64,000 nucleotides of DNA from Nibribacter koreensis (GTDB lineage Bacteria > Bacteroidota > Bacteroidia > Cytophagales > Hymenobacteraceae): positions 930,001-994,000 of the forward strand of contig NZ_BAABGX010000001.1 in the NCBI RefSeq assembly GCF_039541795.1. The letters are read 5' to 3'. Of the stretch, positions 42,188-51,033 are shown one piece after another. The notes under the pieces were generated by a model. That model was not told the origin of the DNA, did not search any database, and saw only the letters and a list, made by a program, of their open reading frames with translations. The translations under genes were made by a program, and so were the position numbers. The stretch's first letter is position 1. The number at the start of each line of letters is the position of its first letter.

Positions 42188-44299
42188 TTATTCTCTTACA
42201 ATTTGGCGGTTCAACACGCCCTCCTTGGTAATGATTTTAACTACGTAGAGCCCACGCTCACCGTGCTTAGGAGCCCAGCTCAACATCACTTGTTCTCCCA
42301 TATTGCGGGTAGCCCCATTCCAACTCTCCATCAAAATGCCTTTGCCATCATACACCTCCACGGTATATCCCTGGGGTTTTGTCAGACTAAAAGCAATGGT
42401 AGTAGAACTGGTGAATGGGTTAGGATATACCTGCACTCTGGCGTTCTCTGCTTTAAAGGCGAGTACTTCATCTCCAAGGCACTCACCCAGACGGTCTTCC
42501 GGATGGTTCTTTAAGTGGGCTTTGATGGCTCCTTCTTCTACGCACAGCACCTTCCCATTATGGCAAAGCATGACTTTGTTGTTTTTAGAACCGCAACGTA
42601 CGTCCATGACGGTTATGGTGACAGAGGCATTGGCGGAGCACTCGCCATTCATGGCTGTCACCGTGAAGGTGTAGACGCCTGGCTCCGTGGGCGTGAACAC
42701 GGTCTCGGCGGTGTTGGTACTGCTCAGGCCTGTGGATGGGCTCCACATGTAGGTGGTGCCGCCGTTGGCCGTCATGGTCATGGACTTCGGCCCGAAGCCC
42801 AGGTACATGTTGTTCATGACGCCGCCAGTGTACGTGTTGGAGCTTGGCGTAAGTGCGATGGCTGGGGTTGGGGTGACGCAGGTCTCTCCTGTCATCTTCA
42901 CAATCCAGTAGTCTCCAGGGCCAAACCTGGAACCTCCACCGCCTATGTTGCCCTCTGTTTTATCTCCGCTGATAGGTGAATTGGAAGTACCGCCTAAAAT
43001 ATATCCTCCGTCTGTGGTTAGGTCCATAGAAGCGAACAAATCTCTTCCTGCGCCGCCAAAGGTTCGGTCCCAGAGTTTGGCACCCATGGCGTCAATTTTC
43101 ACCACCCAATAATCGGCTCCACCAACTCTTCCATCGGGAAATGCCTCTGCATCCAGCCGGGGCTCCGTTTTATCACCGCTGACGTTAGAGTCAGACCATC
43201 CCCCCAAAAGGAAGCCCCCGTCAGGAGTGGCTAGTAAAGCGCGAAGGTCGTCATTCCTATCTCCGCCTATGGTCCTGTCCCATTGGATGTCACCGGTGGC
43301 GTTTATCTTCACCACCCAGTAGTCATAGTAATCATTCCATCCGCTCTTTCTAGGCTCTGACTTGTCAAAATTAGCCTCAGAGTCAGAGACTCCACCCAGT
43401 AGATAGCCTCCATCCTGGGTAGACACCATGTCATAAATTCTTTGTCCCACGTCACCGTCCTCTGCGCCATAGGTTCTGTCCCACTCCATATCGCCGGAGG
43501 CATCCACTTTCACCACCCAGAAATTAAAGGTGCAGTTTTCCCTGTTACAGTATACCTTTTGAGGAGTGGTCTTATTACCGCTTATGCCAGAGTCAGAGCC
43601 GCCGCCCAGCAGATAGCCACCGTCACTGGTCTGAAGGACAGAGCTTAATATTTCCATCCTATTTCCACCATAGGTTCTGAAAAATTGCTGCTTGCCTTTA
43701 GAAGATAGCTTCACAATCCAATAGTCGTGATATGTGAGAGCGTCAGAAATTAACGACCCCCACCCCGCCAATAAATAGCCCCCGTCACTGGTTAGGATGA
43801 GGTCCCGAATCTCACCACCAACACCAAGACTCCCAGATTGGTCCCACTGCACTTTGCCTTTGGCATTGATTTTAACTACCCAGTAGCCGGTTTCCGGGTC
43901 AGAGTTATCGCCAGATTTGCCGGAACTATAATAACTCCCCCCCAGAATATAGCCGCCGTCTGTGGTTTGCTCCATTGTTACCAGCCCTTTGCCACCATAG
44001 ACTTGGACCCATTCAACGGCTCCAGCTGCGCCTACCTTCACCAACCAGAAACCACGGGAACCGCTTATGCCAGAGGGCGCGGACCCGCCCATGATGTAAC
44101 CGCCGTCACTGGTTTGCCGGACAATACTTAGTACTTCATAGTCTGTGCTACCGTAGGTTTTGTCCCATTCCTTCATCTGGCCTGACGCTATAGAAGAGAG
44201 AAAGCAAAAGACCAGTGTCAGCATCATCGCTTTAATAGGAATAAAAGTAAGTAAGCCAGATTTTTTGCTGGCTGGGTTTAACAATAGCTTTTTTACCAT
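42188..44299 (-). CDS. T9SS-exported seven-bladed propeller protein 3
   Basis: 703 residues from ATG 44299 (MVKKLLLNPASKK). The start is chosen because genes 2 and 4 begin MVKNLF and MVKILF; the frame extends 24 residues further upstream. Signal ends near ASGQ. Seven propeller repeats, blade 4 Cys pair YCNRENCTFNFW, PKD-like domain (NTYTGGVMNNMYLGFGP), Cys/His mini-domain and T9SS tail VYPNPFTSSTT are present. It has more insertions in blades 2-3 than its paralogs. Confidence 0.9.
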   Translation of the reverse strand: MVKKLLLNPASKKSGLLTFIPIKAMMLTLVFCFLSSIASGQMKEWDKTYGSTDYEVLSIVRQTSDGGYIMGGSAPSGISGSRGFWLVKVGAAGAVEWVQVYGGKGLVTMEQTTDGGYILGGSYYSSGKSGDNSDPETGYWVVKINAKGKVQWDQSGSLGVGGEIRDLILTSDGGYLLAGWGSLISDALTYHDYWIVKLSSKGKQQFFRTYGGNRMEILSSVLQTSDGGYLLGGGSDSGISGNKTTPQKVYCNRENCTFNFWVVKVDASGDMEWDRTYGAEDGDVGQRIYDMVSTQDGGYLLGGVSDSEANFDKSEPRKSGWNDYYDYWVVKINATGDIQWDRTIGGDRNDDLRALLATPDGGFLLGGWSDSNVSGDKTEPRLDAEAFPDGRVGGADYWVVKIDAMGAKLWDRTFGGAGRDLFASMDLTTDGGYILGGTSNSPISGDKTEGNIGGGGSRFGPGDYWIVKMTGETCVTPTPAIALTPSSNTYTGGVMNNMYLGFGPKSMTMTANGGTTYMWSPSTGLSSTNTAETVFTPTEPGVYTFTVTAMNGECSANASVTITVMDVRCGSKNNKVMLCHNGKVLCVEEGAIKAHLKNHPEDRLGECLGDEVLAFKAENARVQVYPNPFTSSTTIAFSLTKPQGYTVEVYDGKGILMESWNGATRNMGEQVMLSWAPKHGERGLYVVKIITKEGVLNRQIVRE

Positions 44300-44345
44300 G
44301 GTACATGGATAAATTGTGAAATAGTATTTGGTTGTTAGGTAAGAC

Positions 44346-44367
44346 ACAGCCTTAGAAAGCAGGCTGT
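44346..44367 (-). promoter_or_regulatory. Conserved upstream dyad, copy B
   Basis: ACAGCCT (44346-44352), 8 bases, AGGCTGT (44361-44367): perfect seven-pair dyad 47 bases before the start codon of propeller gene 3. Confidence 0.55.
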
Positions 44368-44578
44368 ACAAGGTGGCAAGAAGTAGTCAGGTTGGAAGAG
44401 AATTGACGTACTTCTTCCTGAGAAGATCTTGTAGGATTGGTATAGAGGAAGCAAAGGAAGGCTACCTTAGATTGGATGTTCTGTTTACGAGTCAAGTCAC
44501 TTTAAGATAAGCATTTAAGGTTTTTAGTATAAAACTTTAAATACCATTGACTCAACTTCTAGTATGCTATTGGTAGGA

Positions 44579-44624
44579 TAAAGAGGCAAGGCCACTAAGT
44601 ATTGCTTAGTGGCCTTGCCTCTTT
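44579..44624. terminator. Terminator of propeller gene 4
   Basis: AAAGAGGCAAGGCCACTAAG, loop TATTG, CTTAGTGGCCTTGCCTCTTT: perfect 20-pair stem. Confidence 0.93.
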
Positions 44625-44653
44625 TAAAGTGCAAACATATAAAGGCAATCTAT

Positions 44654-46777
44654 TTATTCCCGTACAACTTGTTTGGTTTGAACGCCGTCTTGCGTAATAA
44701 CCCTAACAATATACAAGCCCTTTTCCCCATGCTTAGGGGTCCAGTATAATCTTACCTGCTCACCGGCTTTGGCCTTGCCGCTTGGCCACCTTTGCATCAA
44801 GGTACCTTTCCCGTCATATACTTCTACTGTGTATTGCTGGGGCTCTGTGAAATCAAGGGCGATGCCTGTGGTAGAGGTAAAAGGATTTGGATACACCTGC
44901 ACCATAGTACTCTTTTTATGGGAGGCTATCGTGGTTTCTGTGTTACATTCACCTAGCCTATCCTCGGGGTGGTTCTTCAAATGCGCCTTCACGGCTCCAT
45001 CTTCCACACATAGCATCTTACCGTTATGGCACAGCATGACTTTGCTGTTTTTAGCACCGCACCGTACGTCCACTACGTTGATGGTCACAGAAGTGGTAGC
45101 GGTGCACTCTCCTACTCTGGCCGTGACGCTGAAGGTATAGACGCCGGGCGCAGTGGGCGTGAAAACGTACTCTGAATCGGAGATGTAGGTTAGATCATTG
45201 ACTGGGCTCCAGTAGTAGTTTAAGCCACCACCGGCCGTCAAGGTGATGGACTGCGGCCCATATCCCAGATACAGATTGGACGCCACGCCGCCAGTGTAGG
45301 TATTGTCACTTGGCGTGAGTGATATGGCAGGGCTTGGAGGAACGCATTCTCCTTCCCGCAGTTTCACAATCCAAAAATCATACGCTTCTATAGCATGCGT
45401 TTTGTCGCCGTTTATTTCAGTATCAGAAGAGCCTCCAACGTAATACCCGCCATCACTAGCTAGGTCTATAGAGGAAAGCTCATCATCTCCAGAGCCGCCA
45501 ATTGTCTTATCCCAGAGTTTAGCACCCATTGCATCTAACTTCACCACCCAGTAGTCACTATTGTTTACATCAGTATCTCTACTTGGCTCCGTCTTATCAT
45601 CACTTACGCCAGATCTGGAACTGCCTCCTACCAGATAGCCGCCATCTGAGGTAGCCAGCAATGCGCCAAGCCTATCAATGCCATCACCACCCAATGTCCG
45701 ATCCCATTGAATGTCACCGGTGGCGTTAATCTTCACCACCCAATAATCCATGTAGTCTGAATAGGTGCTTTTATTAGGCTCTGATTTGTCAAAGTTGGCA
45801 TCTGAGTCTGAGGAGCCTCCCAGCAGGTAGCCGCCGTCTTGGGTGTGCACCATGTCAACAATGCTTTGCCCGGTTTCTCCGCCGGTGGCCCCATACATCC
45901 GGTCCCACTCTTTCATGCCGTCAGCATCTATTTTCACTACCCAAAAATTAAAGTAACACTCATCTTCACAGTACACTTTCTGCGGCGAGGTCACATCACC
46001 CCCTACATGAGAGGTGGATCCACCACCCAGCAAAAAGCCTCCGTCGCTGGTTTCTAACACAGAGTTCAACAAATCAGCACCATTGCCTCCATAGGTTTTG
46101 TCCCATTCTGTTGCACCTATAGCGTTTAGCTTAACTACCCAATAGTCATACCCCCCTCTGGAAGCTTGCGTCTTATCCCCGCTTATGCCAGAGTAAGAAT
46201 GGCCACCTAATAAATACCCCCCGTCGCTGGTTTGAATGACGTCGTTTAAAAATTCAGCCGCATTACCACCAACGGTCTGTTGCCATTGAATATCACCGTT
46301 GGCATCTAATTTAAGGACCCAATAGTCGCTGCTTCCCATAAGAGGTTCAGATTTGTCACCGCTAATGTCTGAACTGGAGGTACCACCTAGAATATAGCCG
46401 CCATCACTTGTCTGTTCTAATGCCATGAGCAAGTCTGGCCCCAAGCCGCCATAAAACTTTTTCCATTCAATTTCTCCCGTGGCATCTACTTTAAAAATTA
46501 GGAATTCTTCCCGGTTATGACCTTCATAGATGATGTCACTATCCTCTGGGTCAATAGTATAGCCACCAACAATATAGCCCCCGTCACTGGTTTGCCTCAC
46601 AATCTCTAAATAATCCCCTTCACTGCCCCCGTACACTCTATCCCACTCTATCACTTGGCTAAACGCCGTGGAGGAGAGCAGGAAGAAAGTAAATAAGAGA
46701 GCCACTTTGTGGAGCGCAGTACATTTTTGAGGGCCAAGCGAATTCTTGGCAGAATTTGTAAATAGAATTTTAACCAT
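44654..46777 (-). CDS. T9SS-exported seven-bladed propeller protein 4
   Basis: 707 residues starting MVKILFTNSAKN, signal ending near AFSQ. Seven propeller repeats, blade 4 Cys pair YCEDECYFNFW, PKD-like domain (NTYTGGVASNLYLGYGP), Cys/His mini-domain (VMLCHNGKMLCVEDG...HPEDRLGEC) and T9SS tail VYPNPFTSTTG. It is the first gene of the array in transcription order, but each gene has its own terminator and upstream region, so they are probably separate transcripts. Confidence 0.9.
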   Translation of the reverse strand: MVKILFTNSAKNSLGPQKCTALHKVALLFTFFLLSSTAFSQVIEWDRVYGGSEGDYLEIVRQTSDGGYIVGGYTIDPEDSDIIYEGHNREEFLIFKVDATGEIEWKKFYGGLGPDLLMALEQTSDGGYILGGTSSSDISGDKSEPLMGSSDYWVLKLDANGDIQWQQTVGGNAAEFLNDVIQTSDGGYLLGGHSYSGISGDKTQASRGGYDYWVVKLNAIGATEWDKTYGGNGADLLNSVLETSDGGFLLGGGSTSHVGGDVTSPQKVYCEDECYFNFWVVKIDADGMKEWDRMYGATGGETGQSIVDMVHTQDGGYLLGGSSDSDANFDKSEPNKSTYSDYMDYWVVKINATGDIQWDRTLGGDGIDRLGALLATSDGGYLVGGSSRSGVSDDKTEPSRDTDVNNSDYWVVKLDAMGAKLWDKTIGGSGDDELSSIDLASDGGYYVGGSSDTEINGDKTHAIEAYDFWIVKLREGECVPPSPAISLTPSDNTYTGGVASNLYLGYGPQSITLTAGGGLNYYWSPVNDLTYISDSEYVFTPTAPGVYTFSVTARVGECTATTSVTINVVDVRCGAKNSKVMLCHNGKMLCVEDGAVKAHLKNHPEDRLGECNTETTIASHKKSTMVQVYPNPFTSTTGIALDFTEPQQYTVEVYDGKGTLMQRWPSGKAKAGEQVRLYWTPKHGEKGLYIVRVITQDGVQTKQVVRE

Positions 46778-46825
46778 GGTACATGGATAAATGGTAAAAA
46801 ATAGCTTGGTTTATGTAGAAAAGAC

Positions 46826-46846
46826 ACAGCCTTGAAAACAGACTGT
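46826..46846 (-). promoter_or_regulatory. Conserved upstream dyad, copy C
   Basis: ACAGCCT ... GACTGT with flank GTACCGAGTGGCAAGAA, 49 bases before the start codon of propeller gene 4. One mismatch in the dyad. Confidence 0.5.
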
Positions 46847-47140
46847 ACCGAGTGGCAAGAAATAGCTGAGCCGGAAGATGAAGAGATGTAACCTTCCTGT
46901 GCGCTTTTAAATAGGATTGCCAGGTTTTGCGGCCAAACGGAATACCGCAATGGATAGAATACTTTCTTTTTGTACGAGTTAAGTTACTTTAAGATAACCT
47001 GTTACCTTTTGAAAAGGCTTGGTTTAACTTCTCCCCTCAGGCGCAACCCCTACAATCCCCTGCCCAAGAAAGAATAAGGAAAAACGCCTAACCCATGGCA
47101 TTTCTCCTATATTCTAAAAGAAATCCTCTATTTTTCCTGC
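46847..47140. other. Intergenic region between the propeller array and the PhzF-like gene
   Basis: It contains the remainder of the shared upstream flank and presumably both divergent promoters; no further gene or RNA is seen. Confidence 0.45.
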
Positions 47141-47965
47141 ATGAACATAAAGACCTACATCATAGACGCGTTCACGCAGGAGGCTTTTAAGGGAAACCCG
47201 GCAGGTGTCTGTTTACTGGAAACTGAATTGACTCCTACTGTCATGCAATCCATTGCCACTGAGATGAACCACTCTGAGACGGCCTTTCTGTTGCCTTCTA
47301 CTGAGATGGAGGGTGAGTTTAAGATCAGGTTTTTTACGCCTACCACAGAGATTGCCTTTTGCGGGCATGCCACCCTCGCCTCGGCTAAACTGGTCCTGGA
47401 GAAACTTAATTACAACAACGCTACTTTTGTAACGGGCCACAACCTTCGGCTAGAAGTGAGTCAGGAACATGACGGCCGCATACTCATGCACTTTCCTATG
47501 TATGCGCCGGTGGCCAAGGAACCCATCCCTGAAGTGTATGCCGCCCTGGGCATAACGGAGGAAGACTGCGTTGGCACTTTTTACGCCGATCCCTTAGCCA
47601 TGCTCATTGTCCAGGTGAAGAGCCAGAAAACCCTGCTTGGCTTAAAACCAGACTACCAAAGCCTCATCCATGATGCCCCCTTTTTGAAAGGGCTGGCGGT
47701 GACCTCGCCCTCAGAAGATGAGGCTTATGACTTTAGTTCACGTTGCTTCTGGCCTTGGGTGGGCATCAATGAAGATCCCGTGACGGGTTCTGCCCACAGC
47801 GCACTGGCCCCTTTCTGGGCGTTTATCCTGGGCAAGACAGAATTGCGGGCCTACCAGGCCTCTACGCGCGGCGGCAGCATGGACTTGTCTTTGATGCCGG
47901 CCAAAAACCAGGTAGAGGTAAGAAGCCATGCGCAAATTGTGCTGGAAGGCGTCCTGTTTTTGTAA
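47141..47965 (+). CDS. PhzF family isomerase/epimerase-like protein
   Basis: 274 residues with the DapF-like fold. The start YIIDAFTQEAFKGNPAGVCLLE, Glu46 in NHSETAFL (position of the catalytic Glu45 of PhzF), FFTPTTEIAFCGHATLA and the late GINEDPVTGSAHSALAPFW are diagnostic. No other phenazine genes are near, so the substrate is unknown, as for most PhzF-like proteins. Confidence 0.92.
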   Translation: MNIKTYIIDAFTQEAFKGNPAGVCLLETELTPTVMQSIATEMNHSETAFLLPSTEMEGEFKIRFFTPTTEIAFCGHATLASAKLVLEKLNYNNATFVTGHNLRLEVSQEHDGRILMHFPMYAPVAKEPIPEVYAALGITEEDCVGTFYADPLAMLIVQVKSQKTLLGLKPDYQSLIHDAPFLKGLAVTSPSEDEAYDFSSRCFWPWVGINEDPVTGSAHSALAPFWAFILGKTELRAYQASTRGGSMDLSLMPAKNQVEVRSHAQIVLEGVLFL

Positions 47966-48042
47966 AATTTCGTATACCCTCCCGTTCTATACCCACTCAG
48001 GCCTTTTTACCACCCAGTAAAATACTGGCCTTCATTGCTTCT

Positions 48043-48732
48043 ATGAAAAGATTACTCTTTGCCTGCCTTCTTTTAGTGTCAAACCTGGTCCAGGCGCAAC
48101 AACCTTTATTTGACAGAGACCTTAAACTTAGCCTCAACCAGACGTTTACCAAAGATGAACTGGAGGCTAATGATCCCACCATTCATCAATACACGTTCAG
48201 TCCAAAGACCGGGGGCTCGGCAGAAGTCTATTTTAGCAGGTATGTGGCGGGTAGCTTTTACGGCAAGGGAGGTGTGGGTTTGCGCATGAGTCAGTTTGGG
48301 TATACCATTGAAAACAAAGCCATGGAAGCCAAATGGCAGGGAGACCAGACGCTGCTCATGCTCACCGTTCCGCTTTTACTGGAGAACAGGTTTGGCGAGC
48401 GGTTTAGGATAAGCTATGGTCTAACGCCTTACGCCCTGCTTTACCACAAAGAAGATTTAACCCCGGCAGACGGCAACGCCCAGGCGGCTATGGATTCTTT
48501 TCAGGACACCAAATACAACCTGGTAGGCTTGCAGATGCAGGTGGGCACGTCTTTTAAGCTGACCAGCAACGTGTCTTTGGCTGTAGATTACAATTACCTG
48601 TTTTCTAATTTGATAAAGGAGCAGATTGAGCAAGGGTCTGTGATGATACCCGCCAACCTGCGCCTGCACACGGTAAGCGCCGGCATTCTCTATAACCTGA
48701 ACAAGAAGACAGGACGGTCCAAACGTTTGTAA
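48043..48732 (+). CDS. Exported outer-membrane beta-barrel-like protein
   Basis: 229 residues with a signal ending near VQAQ. The rest is alternating polar/hydrophobic (GLRMSQFGYTIE, LLENRFGERFRISYGLTPYALLY, VSLAVDYNYLFSNL) and closes with TVSAGILYNLNK, the pattern of an 8-10-strand barrel. No named family is recognised. Confidence 0.65.
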   Translation: MKRLLFACLLLVSNLVQAQQPLFDRDLKLSLNQTFTKDELEANDPTIHQYTFSPKTGGSAEVYFSRYVAGSFYGKGGVGLRMSQFGYTIENKAMEAKWQGDQTLLMLTVPLLLENRFGERFRISYGLTPYALLYHKEDLTPADGNAQAAMDSFQDTKYNLVGLQMQVGTSFKLTSNVSLAVDYNYLFSNLIKEQIEQGSVMIPANLRLHTVSAGILYNLNKKTGRSKRL

Positions 48733-48755
48733 GATATAATGGCTCAGGAACGCTT

Positions 48756-48793
48756 CATTTTTGGCCTGTTATACAGAAAACAAGCCAAAAACG
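48756..48793. repeat. Intergenic palindrome family copy
   Basis: CATTTTTGGCCTGTTATACAG then AAAACAAGCCAAAAACGG, after the barrel gene. Confidence 0.7.
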
Positions 48794-48873
48794 GCAGGTG
48801 GTCATGCACCTGTGCCGCAAATAAAAATAATCGCGTACTTGCATCGTTCGCATAAGCAAAGAATAAGAAAATC

Positions 48874-50028
48874 ATGCCTAAGATTCTGATCATTGACGAT
48901 GAGCGTAGCATCCGGTACACGCTCAAAGAGATTCTGGAATACGAAAGTTACATTGTAGACGAGGCCGAGGACGGCGAGCGCGGCCTGGACATGCTCCAGA
49001 AAAGTAGGTACGACGTGGTACTTTGTGACATCAAAATGCCTAAGATGGATGGCATGGAGGTTTTGGAACGCGCTACTATTCTGGTACCAGACACGCCTTT
49101 TATCATGATATCTGCGCACGGCACCATTGACACTGCCGTAGAAGCCACCAAGAAAGGCGCCTATGATTTTCTGGTAAAGCCCCCAGACCTCAACCGCCTA
49201 TTGGTATCTGTGCGAAACGCCTTAGACAAGGCCCATCTGGTCACCGAAACCAAGACCCTCAAAAAGAAAATCTCCAAGGCCTATGAGATGGTGGGGGCCT
49301 CACCTGCCTTGGGCAAGGTAAAATCTGCCATTGCCAAAGTAGCGCCCACAGACGCCCGTGTTCTTATTACAGGACCAAACGGGGCTGGTAAGGAACTGGT
49401 AGCACGTTCTTTGCACGAGCAGAGCAGCCGCGCCCAAGGCCCTATGGTAGAAGTAAACTGCGCCGCCATTCCCAGTGAGTTGATAGAAAGCGAGTTGTTT
49501 GGGCATGAAAAGGGCTCTTTTACGTCGGCGGTAAAGCAGCGCATTGGCAAGTTTGAGCAGGCCAACGGCGGCACCTTGTTTCTGGATGAGATAGGCGACA
49601 TGAGCCTTTCTGCCCAGGCCAAGGTCTTGCGCGCCTTACAAGAACACAAGATCACCCGCGTGGGCGGCGACAAAGACATTACCGTAGACGTGCGCGTAGT
49701 GGCGGCCACCAACAAAAACCTTTTGGAGGAGATTGAGGCCAAGAACTTTAGGGAAGATTTATACCACCGCCTGAGCGTGATCTTGATTCACGTACCACCC
49801 CTAAACGACCGTCGCGAAGACATTCCAGACCTGGTAGAGAAGTTCTTGCAGGACGTAGCCCGTGACTACGGCAACAAACCCAAAGCCATCACCCCAGAGG
49901 CCATGACCTATCTGCAAGGGCTAGACTGGCGCGGGAACGTACGCGAGCTTAGGAACGTGGTAGAGCGACTGGTCATCATGAGCGAAGAAACTATCACTGA
50001 AGAAGACGCCAAGCAGTTTGCCAAGTAG
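48874..50028 (+). CDS. NtrC-type response regulator with AAA+ domain but no DNA-binding domain
   Basis: 384 residues. The receiver domain has acidic pocket IDDE, phospho-acceptor D52 (LCDIKMPKMDG) and K102. The AAA+ domain has Walker A GPNGAGKE (about 167-174), Walker B GGTLFLDEIGDM and arginine finger region NFREDLYHRLSV. The sigma-54-contacting GAFTGA loop reads GSFTSA (214-219). The chain stops 25 residues after the NVRELRNVVERL helix, with no Fis-type helix-turn-helix. No sensor kinase is adjacent. It may act from solution or through a partner; GSFTSA may still engage sigma-54. Confidence 0.9.
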   Translation: MPKILIIDDERSIRYTLKEILEYESYIVDEAEDGERGLDMLQKSRYDVVLCDIKMPKMDGMEVLERATILVPDTPFIMISAHGTIDTAVEATKKGAYDFLVKPPDLNRLLVSVRNALDKAHLVTETKTLKKKISKAYEMVGASPALGKVKSAIAKVAPTDARVLITGPNGAGKELVARSLHEQSSRAQGPMVEVNCAAIPSELIESELFGHEKGSFTSAVKQRIGKFEQANGGTLFLDEIGDMSLSAQAKVLRALQEHKITRVGGDKDITVDVRVVAATNKNLLEEIEAKNFREDLYHRLSVILIHVPPLNDRREDIPDLVEKFLQDVARDYGNKPKAITPEAMTYLQGLDWRGNVRELRNVVERLVIMSEETITEEDAKQFAK

Positions 50029-50052
50029 CACCAATTTATGCTGAGAACCGGA

Positions 50053-50085
50053 AACGCCACAGATGTGAATAATTGTGGCGTTTTC
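50053..50085 (+). terminator. Terminator of the response regulator gene
   Basis: AACGCCACA, 12-base loop, TGTGGCGTT, then TTTCGTTTTTT. Confidence 0.75.
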
Positions 50086-50154
50086 GTTTTTTGGCTGTTT
50101 TCCGAAAATCAGACCAAAAACAGAAGGGTTCTGACCAAGATTGTTTTTTATCTA

Positions 50155-50201
50155 GGCTTAAACGTATATAAACGCTTTAAGCGTTTATATACGTTTAAGC
50201 C
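50155..50201. repeat. Perfect 47-bp palindrome at the edge of the AT-rich island
   Basis: GGCTTAAACGTATATAAACGC at the left is exactly mirrored, 23 bases per arm with a single central T at 50178. A T-run follows (CTTTTT). It could be a second terminator or a recognition site at the island boundary. It does not belong to the CGTTTTTGGCC family. Confidence 0.8.
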
Positions 50202-50327
50202 TTTTTCCACTCATGCCAATGAGTAAAGCCAATATACTCTAGACCTGAACATTCCTAAAATCCCCTCCCCGTGGCACCTGGATAAAGTTTTTTGCCAACA
50301 ATATTTATTAAAGTACTTTAGACTTTA

Positions 50328-50393
50328 TCATAACAAAACACTCCGCACATAGTGCAGATAAGCCGAATAGTTCGGTTTAGCAGATAGTTAGCA
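50328..50393 (+). other. Possible attC-like site 0 (degenerate)
   Basis: It ends with core GTTAGCA at 50387-50393, which is the exact complement of the TGCTAAC core at the far end of the next cassette. Internally a short hairpin TAAGCCGAA/TTCGGTTTA is seen. The 5' core (TCATAAC, 50328-50334) is only a partial match, so the left half is uncertain. Confidence 0.45.
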
Positions 50394-50405
50394 CCAATAT
50401 TAAAT

Positions 50406-50909
50406 ATGAAAAAAAGTTACTTGTACTTAATTGCCTTAGTTGCTTTGATAGTTGGTTGCAAAGTGTCAAAACCAACAACTAGCCAGATTGGCGCAACAAT
50501 AATAGAAGGAATCGGAATTCAAGGAATAAGGGTTGGAGATAAGATTGACGATGTTCTGAAAATTACTGGCAAACCATCAAAAAATGATGATGAATACTAT
50601 TACTTCTATGACAAAGGATTTGAATTTACTGTATCAGACAATAAAGTAAAGACTATATTTTTTTATTACCTCTCAAAAAAATATCAACCTTTTAATGGAC
50701 CAACCGACAAAGGAATAAAGAAAGAAAGCACTATTGAAGAAGTCTTAGAAAGATATGGAGAACCTGAAAGAACTGGAAAATCTATAATGTCATCATATTC
50801 TGATTTCGCAGGACAAGAGGATTACAACTTAAACTATTATTCAAAAGGAATTACTTTCACTTTCTACAACAAGAAACTAGCTGACATTCGGATCTACAAA
50901 CAAGAATAA
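50406..50909 (+). CDS. Hypothetical lipoprotein in gene cassette 1
   Basis: 167 residues with lipobox LIVGC near residue 18, so probably a lipoprotein. The rest is Lys/Tyr-rich, with two GKPSKNDDEYYYFY/GEPERTGKS-like repeats (about 55 and 120) suggesting tandem small domains of the SmpA/BLIP-like kind. The gene is clearly AT-richer than its surroundings. It starts 12 bases after one attC-like core and ends 7 bases before the next, the tight fit expected of an integron cassette. Confidence 0.65.
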   Translation: MKKSYLYLIALVALIVGCKVSKPTTSQIGATIIEGIGIQGIRVGDKIDDVLKITGKPSKNDDEYYYFYDKGFEFTVSDNKVKTIFFYYLSKKYQPFNGPTDKGIKKESTIEEVLERYGEPERTGKSIMSSYSDFAGQEDYNLNYYSKGITFTFYNKKLADIRIYKQE

Positions 50910-50916
50910 ATACAAG

Positions 50917-50984
50917 TGCTAACAAGGCATAAACATCATGCTTCGGCCGACGGCCTTGCACATTGTTTATACTAGACGTTGACA
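50917..50984 (+). other. attC-like recombination site 1
   Basis: Outer cores TGCTAAC (50917-50923) and GTTGACA (50978-50984) pair largely. Inner arms GCATAAACA (50927-50935) and TGTTTATAC (50964-50972) pair with one mismatch, and a GC-rich centre (TTCGGCCGACGGCC) folds between them. The R''-L''-L'-R' layout matches integron attC sites, although the core is GTTGACA rather than GTTRRRY. Confidence 0.65.
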
Positions 50985-51033
50985 GTAATGTCATTATAAA
51001 AATATACCTAGCTGAATCATTTACACGCACTAC

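Noticed and set aside
37398..46777. Regular repeats that might be read as a CRISPR array
   Set aside because: The periodic sequence is coding for propeller blades, with degenerate third positions and no identical direct repeats or spacers.
50038..50226. 62-codon plus-strand frame
   Set aside because: It is built from the response-regulator terminator, a palindrome copy (about 50086-50122) and the 47-bp palindrome.
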